A DNA stretch of 64,000 nt from Nymphaea colorata. Taxonomy: Eukaryota; Streptophyta; Magnoliopsida; Nymphaeales; Nymphaeaceae. The DNA is taken from positions 7,900,417-7,964,416 of the forward strand of contig NC_045149.1 of assembly GCF_008831285.2 (NCBI RefSeq), read 5' to 3'. The notes under the pieces were generated by a model that had not been told where the DNA came from, ran no database searches, and saw nothing but the letters and a program-made list of their open reading frames with translations. Both the position numbers and the translations under genes were made by a program. Shown here piece after piece: positions 1-13,400 of the stretch (its first letter is position 1; every line of letters begins with the position of its first letter).

Positions 1-2290
1 CATTTCTCTTCACAAAGAGTGGATGATCTTCATTCCCTTGATGATATCCATATTGTCTCAAGGCAAGTCTAAGTCGTTCAAACCATGCTCGAGGGGATTG
101 CTTCAGCCCATACAAAGCTTTCCTTAGCTTGCAACATTTTTCAGGTTCCTCATATCTTGGAGGCATACACATGTACACTTCCTCTTCAAGGTCTCCATTG
201 AGAAAAGCGTTCTTGACATCAAGTTGGTACATTTTCTACTCCTTTATCACTGCTAAGGAGATAATGACTCTGACAGTCTTCATCTTCGCGACAGGGGCAA
301 AGGTATCCAAGTAGTCAATTCCATATTTCTAACTGAACCCCTTGGCAACAAGCGCTACACTCCCATCTGGCTTATATTTAATGGTGTAAACCCACTTGGA
401 TCTTATTAGATGAGCCGCTTCAGGAATCTTTACCACTTCCCATGTCATGTTTCTGTTCAGGGCTTCCATCTCTTCTTGCATAACATAAGTCCACTTGGGA
501 TCAAGTCATCAAACTGAGCCTCAGCAACAGTCTTGGGAATCACAACCAAGTAAAGAGATGAAACAAAGCAATTGTATTCCCTGCTCAGTCTAGAATATGA
601 CATGAAATTATCAATAGGGTGTTGAGTACATGACCAGCAATGGGTAATTCTTCACTTTCAGCCTCTGCCTGAGTACCTTCAACTGACATCTCTTGAGCAC
701 GACTTTGGTCATCCAAGGAAGGAATAGCATTAGGACTGGGAGTAGGATTTTTTTCACCAGAAGGCGTCAATTCGTCAGCTTCATCAGTAGGTCCTGCCAC
801 AGACAACCTTCGCCTAGAGTAAACCTGCCCAAACAAACGGTCATATCCCTCCTTATCCACAGTTGAACATCTATCATGCTCATTGTGCTCTAGAGGGTTA
901 GTAACCTGAATCTCTTGATTGAAGGAATACTCTTCTCTCATTGTAGACCTCTCCCCCTGAAGAGAATTCTCAGCAAAATAAGATGCGTGTTCTAGAAAAG
1001 TGACATCTTTGGTAACATAAGCACGACCAGTGGAAGGGTCTCGACACTTATATCCTTTTTGAATGGGGGAATAACCTAGAAAAACGCCCTTAATCGATCT
1101 TGGATCAACCTTTTTAAGATTATGACTGTGATTGTGAATAAAACAGACAGCCAAAAACTCTAGGTGGAAGAGAGAAGGTTCACGACTCCCCGGTAATATA
1201 AAATGAGGCGTCTGCCCATTCAGCACACGACTAGGCATACGGTTAATTAGATACACACTGGTCAACACAGCATCCCTCCAATACCTTTTTGGAACATGAC
1301 GTTGGAAAAGAAGAACTCGAGTCATATTCAATAACTGACGATTCTTCCATTCAACAACTCCATTTTGAGGAGGAGTATAACTACAAGAAGTCTCGTGCCC
1401 TTTTTTCGAAAGAAGCTATCAACAGACTGACACATATATTTACGAGCATTATCAGACTGAAAGGTCTTAACAAAGGTCCCAAATTGAGTTTCCACAAGAG
1501 CAATGAAAGTCTCTTATGACATTAGGTACTTTACTACGGTCTTTTAGCAAGTAAACAAAGGTGTTACAAGAACAATCATCTATAAAGGTAATAAAATACT
1601 GAAAACCATGACAAGAAAGAATTCCCGAAGGCCCCCAAACATCAGAATGAATCAAGGCAACACCTCATTAGAATGATGGATAGAAACAAGGTATGAAGCC
1701 CTAACATGTTTAGCCAAGTGACAGACATCACAAGACACCATACTCATATCTAACCTGGAACATAAATTAGGAAACAACTGTCTAAGAATTCCAAAAGGAA
1801 GGTGTCCAAGGCGCTCATGCCAACGCATAATCAACTGAAGGGAGTCTTCTCTACTTTTCTTTGTTTTGCTGGCGGCCGTCATGAGAGCTGTAGCGGCACA
1901 CATAGGTGAACGATATGGCCCCTCAGAAAACAAACCAATCCCAATTCTTTTCCTTGTCACCAAGTCCTGCAGAACACAGTGATCCGCAGAAAAAATAAGT
2001 TTGCAATTCAACTCTTTCGTAATCTTGCTAACTGACAAGAGGTTCAAGGGAAGATGAAGAACATGTAGAGCATTGTGAACTAAGAACTTGTTCAAAAGTG
2101 AGAGACTCCCTTTTCCAGCCACAGAAATAGAGGAACCATCGGCAAGAGAGACACACGTTCCTTTCTTGACGAAAGCTTATACCCATGAAAGACCTTAGGA
2201 TCGCCAATCATGTGGTGGGTAGCACCACTATCAATAATCCACTCTTCCATATGAGAATCTGCGCAGCGGAAGGCGCAACAATGGCAGAGA
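1..2290 (-). pseudogene. copia pol remnant (protease, integrase, partial RT)
   Basis: Protease: the active-site motif DSGATHHM is encoded near 2208-2235. GAG-pre-integrase: the motif WHERLGHLPF is encoded within 1652-2122. Integrase: HSDVWGPS and FITFIDDCS within 1467-1655 carry the first acidic residues of the DDE core, and the C-terminal part with RYWRDAVLTSVYLINRMPS lies in 585-1331. Reverse transcriptase: the motif [13 protein letters not shown] is encoded near 180-225. Breaks seen: a frameshift between the GAG-pre-integrase and integrase frames near 1652-1656, a further frame change near 1331-1467, a stop ending the frame at 585, and an in-frame TAG in RT (complement of 236-238). The YVDD catalytic box of RT would lie beyond position 1. 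It is a dead gene by sequence. Confidence 0.88.
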
Positions 2291-3355
2291 AAAGGCAGCG
2301 ACAACACTGCGCAAGGGAGACCGGAAAACAACGGCACTAAGGCAAACCAATAACCAGGCAAAAAGGCCCCAACCACTACTGTCAATCGCAACAACAAACT
2401 TACAAAACAGGCACTAAGGCCTAGCCAAAGAGAACACACCACAAAGGGCCACCAAGGCCCAACAAGAGCCTTAACGGCTATAAAACAGCGGCAGAAGGGG
2501 CTGCAATCAGCAGCAGAGCTCCACAAGCGGCTACAATGTTAGGGTCTAGAAGAGACAAGCGACACAGTAGGCGTCTTCCTTTCCAAGACAAGTCGACCCA
2601 ACGACGGAGAGAGGGAGCAGCAGTAGAGACGCACCCCACAGTGCGTGCCAAGGAAAGCAGCGGCAGAGAAGCAAGAGGAGTGGTAGGCGACAGAGAAGTC
2701 TGTGACTGAGAGAGCACAGACGGGCAACAGTGGTGGGAGCTGGAGTCAACGGAGGTAGGCGACGACAACCAGGTAGCAGCGAATGATGTTGGAACTCCAC
2801 GGACGCACATAAGAAGTTGCCGCACACAAGACACAACAATAGGGAGATGGCAACAGCAACCAGCAAGCAAAACTCCCACTGGAACTCACGATGACAGAAG
2901 AGAGGCGACAGGGGATGGGCGTCTGGCGAGGCAACGTCGGGCGATGGAGGAAGGGGCCGGAACTCCACGGCAATCAGCACCCGATGGAGCAGGAGCTGGG
3001 CGACGCTGAGGGCGATGGAGCAGAAGCTGGTCAACGACGGCAGGGTCTGGCGTCGAGCGATGCTGAGGACGACAAAGCAGAAGCTGGACGAACAGTCGAT
3101 TCCCCTTAACAAGACGACGCCTGGTAGAGAAGAAGAAGAAGGACACATCGGCAGGGAGCGGTGCCAAACCTCCGACGGTAGGACGTGGCAGCTGGGGCAA
3201 TGACGGTGATCCCTTTCCTGGCAGGACCTTGGGCGTTAGCAGCGTCAGAGGTGAGCCGGAACTTTACGGCTGCACAGTGCTTGACCGAAACTTCACAGTG
3301 GGTTCGACAATGGCAAGATCCAGTCCAAAATGAACAGTAAATTCGGATCCACTTC
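2290..3355 (-). other. GC-rich stretch in the position of gag, no gag homology seen
   Basis: Between the primer site and the protease a copia element should carry about 1 kb of gag ending in a CCHC zinc knuckle. Here the minus-strand frames give only Ser/Leu/Pro-rich low-complexity translations of up to 200 codons, with no zinc knuckle and no gag-like helical region that I recognise. About 2,999-3,095 contains imperfect repeats built around GATGGAGCAGAAGCTGG-like blocks. It may be a replaced or captured segment, or gag degraded beyond recognition. Confidence 0.5.
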
Positions 3356-3368
3356 GGCTTTGAGACCA
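3356..3368 (-). other. retrotransposon primer-binding site (initiator Met tRNA type, degenerate)
   Basis: The complement reads TGGTCTCAAAGCC directly after the LTR end ...TTTTTACA. Copia elements usually have TGGTATCAGAGC here, complementary to the initiator methionine tRNA. Two differences fit a mutated copy. Confidence 0.65.
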
Positions 3369-3719
3369 TGTAAAAATGAAAAAAGAAACGAGAACACGAT
3401 ATAACATGGAAAAACCCTCAACAAGAGGGAAAAAACAACAAATGAGGAGGATTGGTGCCCACTAGCAACCAGACACTCTCTCTCTTAGATTTTCATTCAC
3501 CCTGAAAAAAGGGATTACAAGGATATAAATAGAACCCAACAACACTTCAAAACGGATTGGGTCCAGAACCAAACCCGAAACAACCAAACCCGTCAACAAT
3601 TTATATATATTCACTAAGGGAAAATAAGTTGCAAAAAAGATGAGAAAACAAAGGAAATTAAAATTCACAAAAAAAAATGTCATTTTGTGGGAAAACGATG
3701 TCTAGATGAAAATAACACA
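3369..3719 (-). repeat. 5' LTR of the copia element (about 350 bp)
   Basis: The inner end is fixed by the primer-binding site: the sense strand ends in ...TTACA. The outer end is set at a TGTGTTATTTTC start (complement of 3708-3719), giving TG...CA termini. The partner LTR is outside the window, so the outer border is an estimate and a longer LTR is possible. Confidence 0.5.
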
Positions 3720-4489
3720 GTTTGTAATATATTTAATGTTTTGACATTTCTGTAACATTTTAAGAACTGTTTTCGTTTTTGCCAATGTTTTTGCAATAAA
3801 ATGCGGAGTCAAGTTCTTATTTTTAATTTTCGGGTGAGTGGAAGCTGGCCGAAGAAGTGCTGAAGCCCTCCCCCTTCCGCCTGCCCGCATGGTCGAGGGC
3901 TGCTTCGGGACCTCGGTGGAGTGATGGACCTGTGGACTGTGGAGTTTTCCTTAGTTTTAATTATTTTTGTATTTTATATTTTTTGAAATTCCATAATTTT
4001 CTGAGTCTTTCCTTATATGTATGCAATATTATTTTGACTTCTCCAAGTGAAGGGGTGGTAGCATTGTTTTATAATCATTAAAGTTAAGTAGCGCTATGAG
4101 TTCTTATATTTTTTTAATATGCTTTTTCTACATATGGACAAAATTACAAATGTCCAATTTTTTTCTTTTTTGAAAACCTTGGGAGTGGTTTTCGATGTTA
4201 AGGTTTTAGCCTTTAGGTATCTTCTCTCTGCCTGTCTCTCTCTCTTTCCCTCTCTCTTTTTGTCTTTTTCTTTCCGCAAAAATTTGAAATCATGCTAAAA
4301 ATTTGTTGGACTTGATTATATTGAGAATTTGCTTGGAACTGGGGAAAAATAAGGAAAATGAACATGTTATATTTTTTTGATGAGATATTTGGAAAATGTT
4401 TCTATGTTCAATGGAAAATGTTTGGAATCACATATTGCTTCCAACTTTGATGTTTTGACTAGTATTGTTCAATGAAAACCTCATTGCAG
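3720..4489. other. intronic/flanking sequence between copia LTR and first visible VIR exon
   Basis: AT-rich with a GC-richer patch at about 3840-3945. No VIR-like exon was found in any frame. A pyrimidine-rich tract (about 4216-4270) precedes the acceptor TTGCAG at 4484-4489. Confidence 0.5.
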
Positions 4490-7400
4490 CTGATTGGGAT
4501 ACCTGTAGCTGGATTGGAGTCAGAGTTTCAGCCTGTTGTTGACCATCTGTTGCCAAACATTATTTCATATAAACAAGATGCCAACAATATTTATCTTCAG
4601 GTATTCTTAGAAAAATTCATTGCAAAAACTGCAGCTTACTCTCTTTTTCCTCTTTCTTATGGCATTGTTGCCATCACGATCTCCTGTTTCTCTCCCAGAC
4701 TTGGAGATATACATGCATAATGCTTCTGATAATAGTTTCTTCCAATGTTATTGTCTGACAGTTGCTTAAAGACATCACCAGACGCTTGCTTCCATTTCTT
4801 CCACAGCTTGAGGTATGTTGCAACTAGATTTTAGTTTCGCAGTGCCAGCTTGAAGAGGCGTTTTTCTATAATTTTATTTGAAAAAAATTTTGAATTTCTT
4901 AGGTTCATTTGTAGCGTAATCATTGGTGGCACGTGCAGGGAGAACTTTCTACTTTTTTGGAAGCAGCAGAAACTAATATACGATTTCTTGCCATGCTTGC
5001 TGGGCCATTTTATCCCATTCTTTTTATTGCAAATGAAAGGTTGGTTTCTGGGATGTGTCTCCGTGGCAGTTTGGTATTTCTTTGCATGATTCCGGCAGTT
5101 ACCTTGTCAAACTTTTTGCAAGTTGACTATTTTGATGCTTTTTTTGCTTGTCGTGCACATTATGTTCTGCCAGTTTTCTCAGTCTATATGCTCCACATTG
5201 TTTTGAATCAAATTTGCATTTGCACAAGTAATCTGTATTCCAGTTCTTGTTAACTTGTGTTGTACAAAATTATGAACTGGCTTTTCCAACCTCTTTTCTC
5301 TCACTTACCTACTTTTCCTTCCCCCTTCTTTTGGACGTTTCCTTTTTACAACAATTCTTTTTCACCCTAGGATTGGTGGATCGTAGGGTGGGAAAAGGAC
5401 TTGAAAGTCTGGAAAGGGACTTAAAAATCCATTCCCATTTTGGGACTGGCTTTGCTCACTCCATAGATGGATGTATATTTGATATAATAGTTTCTACAAG
5501 GAACATAGTCGATCTGTCTTTTGTTCTTTTTGTCCTTTTCATTTTTGTTGGTTCAACGTTATGTATTTGATATAGACTCAATTTAGTGAAGATCAGTAGG
5601 AACCGTATGTGTATAAAGGTTTTTTAGTGGCTCAAAAATCAATGGCTGATATTTCTTTATATTTGTGGGCTAGAAAAAGGGAAATTTGCATGATTGAGTG
5701 AAAATGTTAGGCTATGATGGGTTATATTCCTTTTTATTTTAGAGAAATTGGGAAGACTTCTGGTGATATCTTCGATTCTGATGGTTCAAGAAACAATCAG
5801 ATTTCCACTCTCACCGTATCATCAAATTTTGAGGTCTCTCTCTCTCTCTCTCTCTCTCTCCCTCGCAATTGGTTTCATTTGTCTATTTCTTCCAGTCATT
5901 TCAGTATTCAGTATCTTGAGTTCCTGTTTATGCTTAATATGTTTGAATTCTTCTCTCTTGTTCTTCAACTTTTGTTCAGTACTCGGCTTGGCCTTCCACC
6001 TTATTAAGTCGTAACATTTTGTGCTTTCACTTTATCTGAGCACCCAAGCTGTAGAATGGGACTTTTGTCTGGCTTTCGTTTAGGCATGGGTTCAACATTG
6101 TCCTTTATTTGCTATTGGGGTTGCATGAAAACATAACAACTTGGAAGGAGAGGCCACCCAAGATGGTAACCACATAGTTGTAGACTTTTTCCTATGGTTC
6201 TCCTTCATCTTCTTCACTTAGTGTTTCTTTAGTACCTGGCCTTAGAGTTGAATCCAATTTGTTTCTAGCTTTGAATCAGCATGTGTTCATTATTTAGACA
6301 TGTTTGTATGAATGTCTGACGCCGGTTATTTTTTATTTTCAAAATTGATCTTCTCTAGAGTCTAGACCAGTAGTTTGTGTGAAATTATTACAAAATTGTT
6401 TTCTTGTTTCCAACTCCTCTTCACAGAAAGTATTCATTGCCAAGTAATTTGGCTTCTTTTGCCTGTAGGTCTTGTAGATTCTGTGGTTGAATTTATGTGG
6501 CCAAACTAAAAACATAAAATGCCAAACTAATTAGAACAGGATTCAGTATCTGGGCCATCATGCTTTGGATACAAGCTTAGTCTTTGTTCCATCCCTTCTC
6601 ATCTATGAACATCGCCTCTGCAGTTGATTCATGGATACGACTGAGCTATTAAGTAGTTTCAACTTTCAAATCTAAGAAATGGTTAAGTTAAAAATGACAT
6701 TTAATGTCCTTACCGCAAGATAAGCTCCACTAAGTCAAAACATGAAAAGTGGCAGGGATGTTTGCAACGTTTCTGTTCTAGCTAGTGATATTCTTGTTTT
6801 AACTATTTTTCTTGAATTGTCAACATTTATCCATTTCAGGTTCAACCAAGGAGGGTACGCAGTCCGTCATCTTTTCCCCAGCCTGCTGCTTGTTCCATTG
6901 CATTTCGTCCCAGTTCTGTGCTAATGCTGCTTAGAAAAGCTTATAAAGATACATGTCTTGGGACAATTGCACGCTTGGTATAGGCTGAAACCTTGAATAA
7001 AGCATTTGACTTTTTCGTTGGTTGCTGAATCTTTTTCTAGTTTATGTGCTTTCTTCTGCTATGTAGGCAGCAAGAGTCCTTCAGAAGCTTATGGTCCCTG
7101 ATTCATCCCTGGAGGCAGTGAGCTCTTCAACTGAAGCATCGGCTGTCCTCCCTGATGAAGTGGCAAAGATGGAGTCACATGCCCTAGAATGCTTCAGCGA
7201 CTATTCATGCTTGTTTGGTGAAGAATTCAAAATTAATGGCGAGTTGTCCAATATCTATAGTTTGAGCTTCTTGGATTCTGCATTGGTGGAAGAAGGAATT
7301 CTACATATTCTTTATGCTTGTGCTGCAGAGGTATCTTGGTGTTCTTTCATGTGGGAATTGACTGTTCTGGAGTTCGTTTTTCTGTTTTTGAAACTTAAGT

Positions 7401-10400
7401 AGCACGTTTTGCTGTTATGCTTGAGTATCAGAGAATATGCAATTATGCATTTAAATAGATCTGGACGCACAAAAGGTCACACATATTTATTTATTTTTTC
7501 ACAATATACCTTTTACTTTGTAGCCTCTTCTTTGCTCCAAGCTGCATGACTGTGGACCAGAATTTTGGTTTGTGCTACCGCTTATCCAGGCACTTCTGCC
7601 AGGTCATGGTTTATTCCCTAATTTAGTCTTCGTTAACAAACTGCAAAGTAGTCCATCAGTTGAAAGAAAATTTTGTTGTTTCCTTTTTAGCACTCCGACC
7701 CTCTCTTGGCAGTCCCATGGATCAGGTTGATGAGAGCTTTACACACTGGAAACAACCTATGGTTCAACAAGCTCTAGCACAGGTAGGTGATCTGACAAAA
7801 TCATGGTATTTATCATTCCATGCTTATTATCATATTTAATTAATATTGTTATCTGTTTGTTTTATTAACCCTCCAGCTGTTTTGTTTCCAGATTGTTACT
7901 CTTTCATCATCATCTATATATCACCCTCTCCTTGATGGATGTGCTAGCTATTTGTCATCAAATTCGCCATCACATGTCTGTACCCTTCCTCTTTCTGTTT
8001 TATTGGTTTCGTCTTTTTAATGTTGTCTGACTAACCACTACATCTAGCCCTCAGCTTATTGTAGAAACAAACATATTCCTGTTCTTTTTACAGTTTTGCC
8101 AACAACTTTTTCAGGTCAAAGCAGCATGTGTGCTAATTGATCTATGCTCAGGGCCCCTTGCACCATGGATACCAAGAGTAGTTGCTAAAGTATGCTTCCG
8201 CTGACCCTAACAACTGTGCTATTTTCATCTGCTACAAACTTCACCTGTCAATGATGCAGGTAGATCTCACAATGGAACTTCTTGAGGATCTTCTTCCCAT
8301 TATCCAGGTATACTTTTTTGAATACCATATCCACTATTGATGCTCCGTAGCCATGTTTCTGAGCCCTGTTACTAGCATAACGTCGGCATTGAAAATATCT
8401 CATGTTATAAGATAATAGATTTTCGTATTCTTTGTAGGTAAACCTTGTGGAATTGTTCATTTTGGGCACTTCTACTAAATCTTTCTGCTATCCACTATGA
8501 TATAAGAGAAATAACAGATGCATTCAGATGATATTCAGATGATACGTCATACGGTTGTATCCACATGTTTGACATTTCATGTATACGGCTTAAATAGAAC
8601 TAATCAGTTATCATGTGCTCCTGCTGGTGTTTTGAATGCTACATGCATTTGCACTTCAATTTTTTTTTCCTTTTCATGCAGTTACTTGTAAAATAAAACT
8701 TAGGTTATAAAGTGCGTCTGCTTTTTCCACATGCAAGTTTATCGTTATTTGGTTATAGATCATTAAGTTTTTGGTAACTCTACCGTCTAGATGAGTTGTT
8801 TAAATATAATTCATGGACTTTCAGGGTGGTCATTATCCCATTGAACGTGCGAGTGCTGCATTGAAATATATAATGTTGGCTTTGTCGGGGAGTATGGATG
8901 ACATACTAGCCAAGTATAAGGTACTCTAGTTTTACTCCTGCTTGTTTCTCATTTTAAGCTTTAACATGCAAGACAAGGTTCTATAATGATGAACCAAGAA
9001 CTATGCCAAGTCCATTTCATTTTTGTCTGCTATACACAGGAAGTTAAGCATAAATTACTGTTTCTAGTGGAGATGCTTGGTCCTTATCTCAATCCTGCTA
9101 TAGTTACGGTAAGTGATACAACTTTTTTCGGAGATGTTTCAATGCTACCCATAGAGAAGCAGGAGCAAAATTGTGCTATGGCATTGAATATTATTCGTAC
9201 AGCAGTCTCAAGGTCTGCTGTTCTTCCATCATTGGAGTCAGAATGGAAGCGTGGATCTGTAGCCCCAAGGTAAATTCAACCAGTATATCTTTTTCTCTAG
9301 TGTTGTGTATTCTAAGATTGAGTTTTGACACATTCTTATGTCCCTTTCCTCAGTGTACTTCTTGCAGTCTTGGGTCCAGATATGCAGCTACCTTATGACA
9401 TTGATATTTGTAAGAGCTCAGTTGGTAAAGGTTTTGCAGAAGAATACTCAGCTAAATCACAGGATACCTCTATCCAGCATGATGGAACCTATCACAAATC
9501 CCATGCCTTAGATGATTTTGGGAAGAAAGCTGAAGCATCTGACATAAGTGTGAGAAAAGATTTCAGTGAAGATGCTAACTTGTTATTTGCTCCATCAGAA
9601 CTAAAAAAGATAAATTTGAGAAATTATATCCACCCATCTGAAGATAATATGCAGGAGAAACAGTGTAATGCTGAGATTGGCTTGAGATCAGAAGAAAAGT
9701 TCAATAACAATTTAGTTCTTGACCTGGGGTTTGATGATGAGTGTTTCCAACTAGAAGCAAACTACATTCAACTAGTTAATCATCAGGTCTGTGAGCTCAG
9801 GGCTTCCGAATTTCGACGTTTAGCACTGGAGTTGCATTCTCAGGATAACATCACAGCAGAATCTCATGATGCAGCTGTAGATTCTCTTCTTTTGTCTGCT
9901 GAGTGCCATGTCAACCCGTTTTTCTTAAGGGCTGTTAGACCATGTCTGAAGCTTATGAATGGGAATAGTGTCAAAACAAGGTCATCTCGTACTCAAGATG
10001 AGAACACTCATACAACGAGAAAATTTATTCAGAAGGGTTATTGTGACCTGGAAACTGTGGCAACTCTTGAAAGGAAGCGTGATAAAACAGTTCTTCAGAT
10101 ACTTCTCGAAGCAGCTGAAATGGACTGCCAATTTTACTGCAGCATTTCTAATGATGAGCAAGTTCTGTATGATAATACAGACTTTAAAGAGAGCATTCAA
10201 ATATCTCCTTTGGATCTTAATGCTGCTGATGCAGTTACTCTTGTTCGACAAAATCAAGGATTGCTGTCCCAATTCCTTGTAAATCGTCTAAAAAAGGATC
10301 AACATTCAATGCATGAAATTCTCATGCAAAGCCTGTTGTTTCTGCTACATTCCGCAACAGGACTTTGTTGCCCTCCTGAGTGCATTATTGACATTATATT

Positions 10401-13400
10401 GGAATCTGCTGAGCATCTTAACAGATTGCTTACGTCATTTTATTTCAGCTTCAAAGATGGCAAAACAGACCCTGAAAAGGTACATGAAGCAAGAAGGCGC
10501 TGGGTGCTGCTTCAGCGATTAGTGATTGCTTCTAGTGGCAGTGATAATGGTGCACTTTTTGTGATTGATGGTAAAGGTGGATCTCGACATAGATGCCTAG
10601 TTCCGCCATCTTCATGGATAGAGCGAATTCCAAGTTTCTCTTCATGTCCATTACCACTTGTACGATTCATTGGGTGGATGGGTGTATCACGTTATGCAAA
10701 ACAGTGTGTAAAAGATGGAATGCTCTTTGGACTGGATTTGCCACAAATAACAACCTTACTCTCCATTTTTGCGGATGAACTTGCTTCTCTGAATAATGTC
10801 TCTGACCAAAAGAGTGAGCCTGTCATCTATGAGTCGTTTGGATCCCAGAAACAACCTTCTGAAAATGAAGGATTTAATAATCCTTCTAAGCGATCACATG
10901 CTGAAGGGTTCCTTCGTGTGCTTTATCCTGAATTTTATAAGTATTTTCCAAACATGAAAATGCAGTTTGAAACTTTTTCTGAGGACATAATGGAGGCTGT
11001 TTGCTTGCAACTGAGGTCTTTCTCCTCCAGCTTCATTCCTGATGTTTTAGGTTGGTTTTCTGACCTTTGTCTCTGGCAAAGAGAACAACCATATGACAAT
11101 CAAATTGATCATGTGAAAGGATATGCTGCAAAAAATGTGAAAGCTGTAACCCTTTACTTGCTTGAAGCTATTGTGTCTGAGCACATGGGGGCTATGGTAC
11201 CTGAAATTCCAAGGGTTGTTCAAATTTTGGTTTCTATGTGCAGGACATCTTATTGTGATGTGGACTTTCTGGAGTCAATTTTACGTATACTGAAACCACT
11301 GATCTCATATGGTCTACCAAGGGTATCTAAAGACGAAATAAATGCAACAGATGACTCATCTTGTTTGGATTTTGAGTCATTATGCTTTGACACACTACTC
11401 AGTATTTTTAAGTGTGGAACAAAATGCCAGACAAGTGCAGGTAATAAGCTTTATCGGGGGGCTCTCATGATATTCCTTTTCGGTGCCTTATTTACTGATA
11501 TGTCAGTACTGAAGAGACAGGAAGTGTTGCAATCCTTGATCTCATGGGCAGAGTTTACCAATTTTGAACCCACATCTGCCTTCTATGACTATCTTCGTGC
11601 ATTTGAGAATGTAATGGAAAGCTGTACCTCGATATTGATTGACACCTTAGGTGCATTTGGTATTTTTATTGCAGCTAAGAAGTCTTCTTTGTCCGACAAA
11701 TCTGCTGCATCATGCTTAAGTGTTAGTTCTGTTCATGGTGAACCATATGATGACACCGAAGATGCTCCTACTTACAGCCTTCAAGTTGAAACTGGGTCAC
11801 TGAAGCACAACTCTTATGATTTCAAATACTTCTCATCATCTGCTGAAGTTGTTGGTTTTTGCAAAGATTTGGAGAGTTTGATTTTTAAGTTATTCCCAGC
11901 CATTGAACTCTGCTGGCAGCTTCATCATCAACTAGCAAAGCGGCTTTGTTTAGCAACTGCAAACTGTTATCTATATTCAACTTGCTTGCTATCTATCTGT
12001 CAGTCAACTAATAGAGAGGTTGATAGCATAAACCATATACCTTTTCAGGTTTCCATGGATGAAAGTTCTATGCATTGGAAAAATGCTCTTGAATCTTTTG
12101 CGAATGGTGCTTTGGTGCTTGAGCAAAACCTTTGCTGGCACGGTGCATCTGTGATGCTTGACTTTCTTCTTGGATTGCCTTGTAATTTTAAATTAGACCA
12201 TGTTCTCTCTTCAATATGCTTGGCCATAAAAAATTTCTGCTGCCATTCACCTAAGATTACTTGGCGACTACAGACAGACAAATGGCTATCAAGTGTACTG
12301 TGCAGGTTTCTTACTGAAGATGGAGCTTCTTCTTTAGTTGATTTGCTGTGTGTGATGCTTGAACATTCTGAACCTGAGCAACAATTTGTCGCGCTTAAGC
12401 ATTTGCAAGGACTTCTTGCACAGGGGAGTTGTGGTGGAGTTGGCGTGTCAGCATATGAAGGAGCTAAACCTTCTGATATAGATGCTACCGTTCCCGAATC
12501 TTTCATTAGAATTATTGTTTCTAAAACCTGGGATAGAGTGGCAGTTTTAGCTTCATCAGATCCATCAATGTTGTTGAGATCTCATGCTGTAGCACTCTTG
12601 TCAACTTATGTTCCATTTACTGGACGTGGACAACTACAGTCTTTTCTTGGGGCTGCTGATACTGTTCTTCCTGGGCTGAGCAGGCTTGCTTACTCACTGG
12701 GTGAAGGTCCACTAAGGACACTTTCATTGACGCTTCTTGCTACAGCATGCCTCTATTCTCCAATGGAGGATATTCTGTTGTTACCTCAGAATGTATGGAA
12801 GAACTTGGAAGTCTTGGGAACATCAAAACTTGGTATTCACAATATTTGTCTTTCAGATTTTTATTTTGTTTTCCTGATTATTTTATATTTTATTTTGAAG
12901 TGCAACTCCTTAAATGAGCTGTTTCAGATTTTCTTAGCATAGGTTAACTTGAGATTGTGAAAAGCATTGAGGTGTAGCAAAGTGCAAGACAACTTGAAGG
13001 GAACGGAAAACTTCAAAGCTTAAACCATAAGCTTGTCTTAAAAAATTTAAAAGATGAAAATTAGGTAAATGCACAATCTGTCTGTTATCTAATTAACTAA
13101 TAGCAGAAAGAAGCTAAGGCTATGAAGTACAACTATACAACAATTAACAATTGATGATCAAATAGATCTTTCCACATTGGGAGTACTACAAACGTCGTAA
13201 CTTGTAAGTGCTCTATTGTCAATGAATTTATCCAACTACATGACAGCAAGAAGGAAAAAGAAAGAAGGTTGGAATGACAAGTAGAAACAAGAAAGAAGAA
13301 GGAAATGTAACAAGAGCTTACATCTGTGTGTTTTATGGGATCACTGGATTCTTGCTAGAGACCCGCCAAATTTCAGTTGGGGGAGGTTTGTGGATGGAGA

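Larger units (their letters stand above)
1..3719 (-). mobile_element. Ty1/copia LTR retrotransposon, 5' part, decayed, cut by window edge
   Basis: Read on the minus strand, the order from 3719 downward is LTR, primer-binding site, a GC-rich non-gag stretch, protease, GAG-pre-integrase, integrase and the start of reverse transcriptase. This protease-integrase-RT order is diagnostic of copia (as opposed to gypsy) elements. The 3' half and 3' LTR lie left of the window. The coding part is broken by stops and frameshifts, so the copy cannot encode an intact polyprotein. It lies directly upstream of the first visible VIR exon in the opposite orientation; because VIR lacks its 5' exons here, the element is probably inside a VIR intron. 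That last point is inference. Confidence 0.88.

Noticed and set aside
2478-3200. Several overlapping Ser/Leu/Pro-rich frames as host genes
   Set aside because: They lie inside the copia element between primer site and protease and are low-complexity translations of GC-rich DNA.
9325-12942. A single 1,205-codon open frame as a stand-alone gene
   Set aside because: Its first 10 codons lie in an intron (acceptor at 9353) and the last 36 run past a good donor at 12832. It is the large internal exon of VIR.
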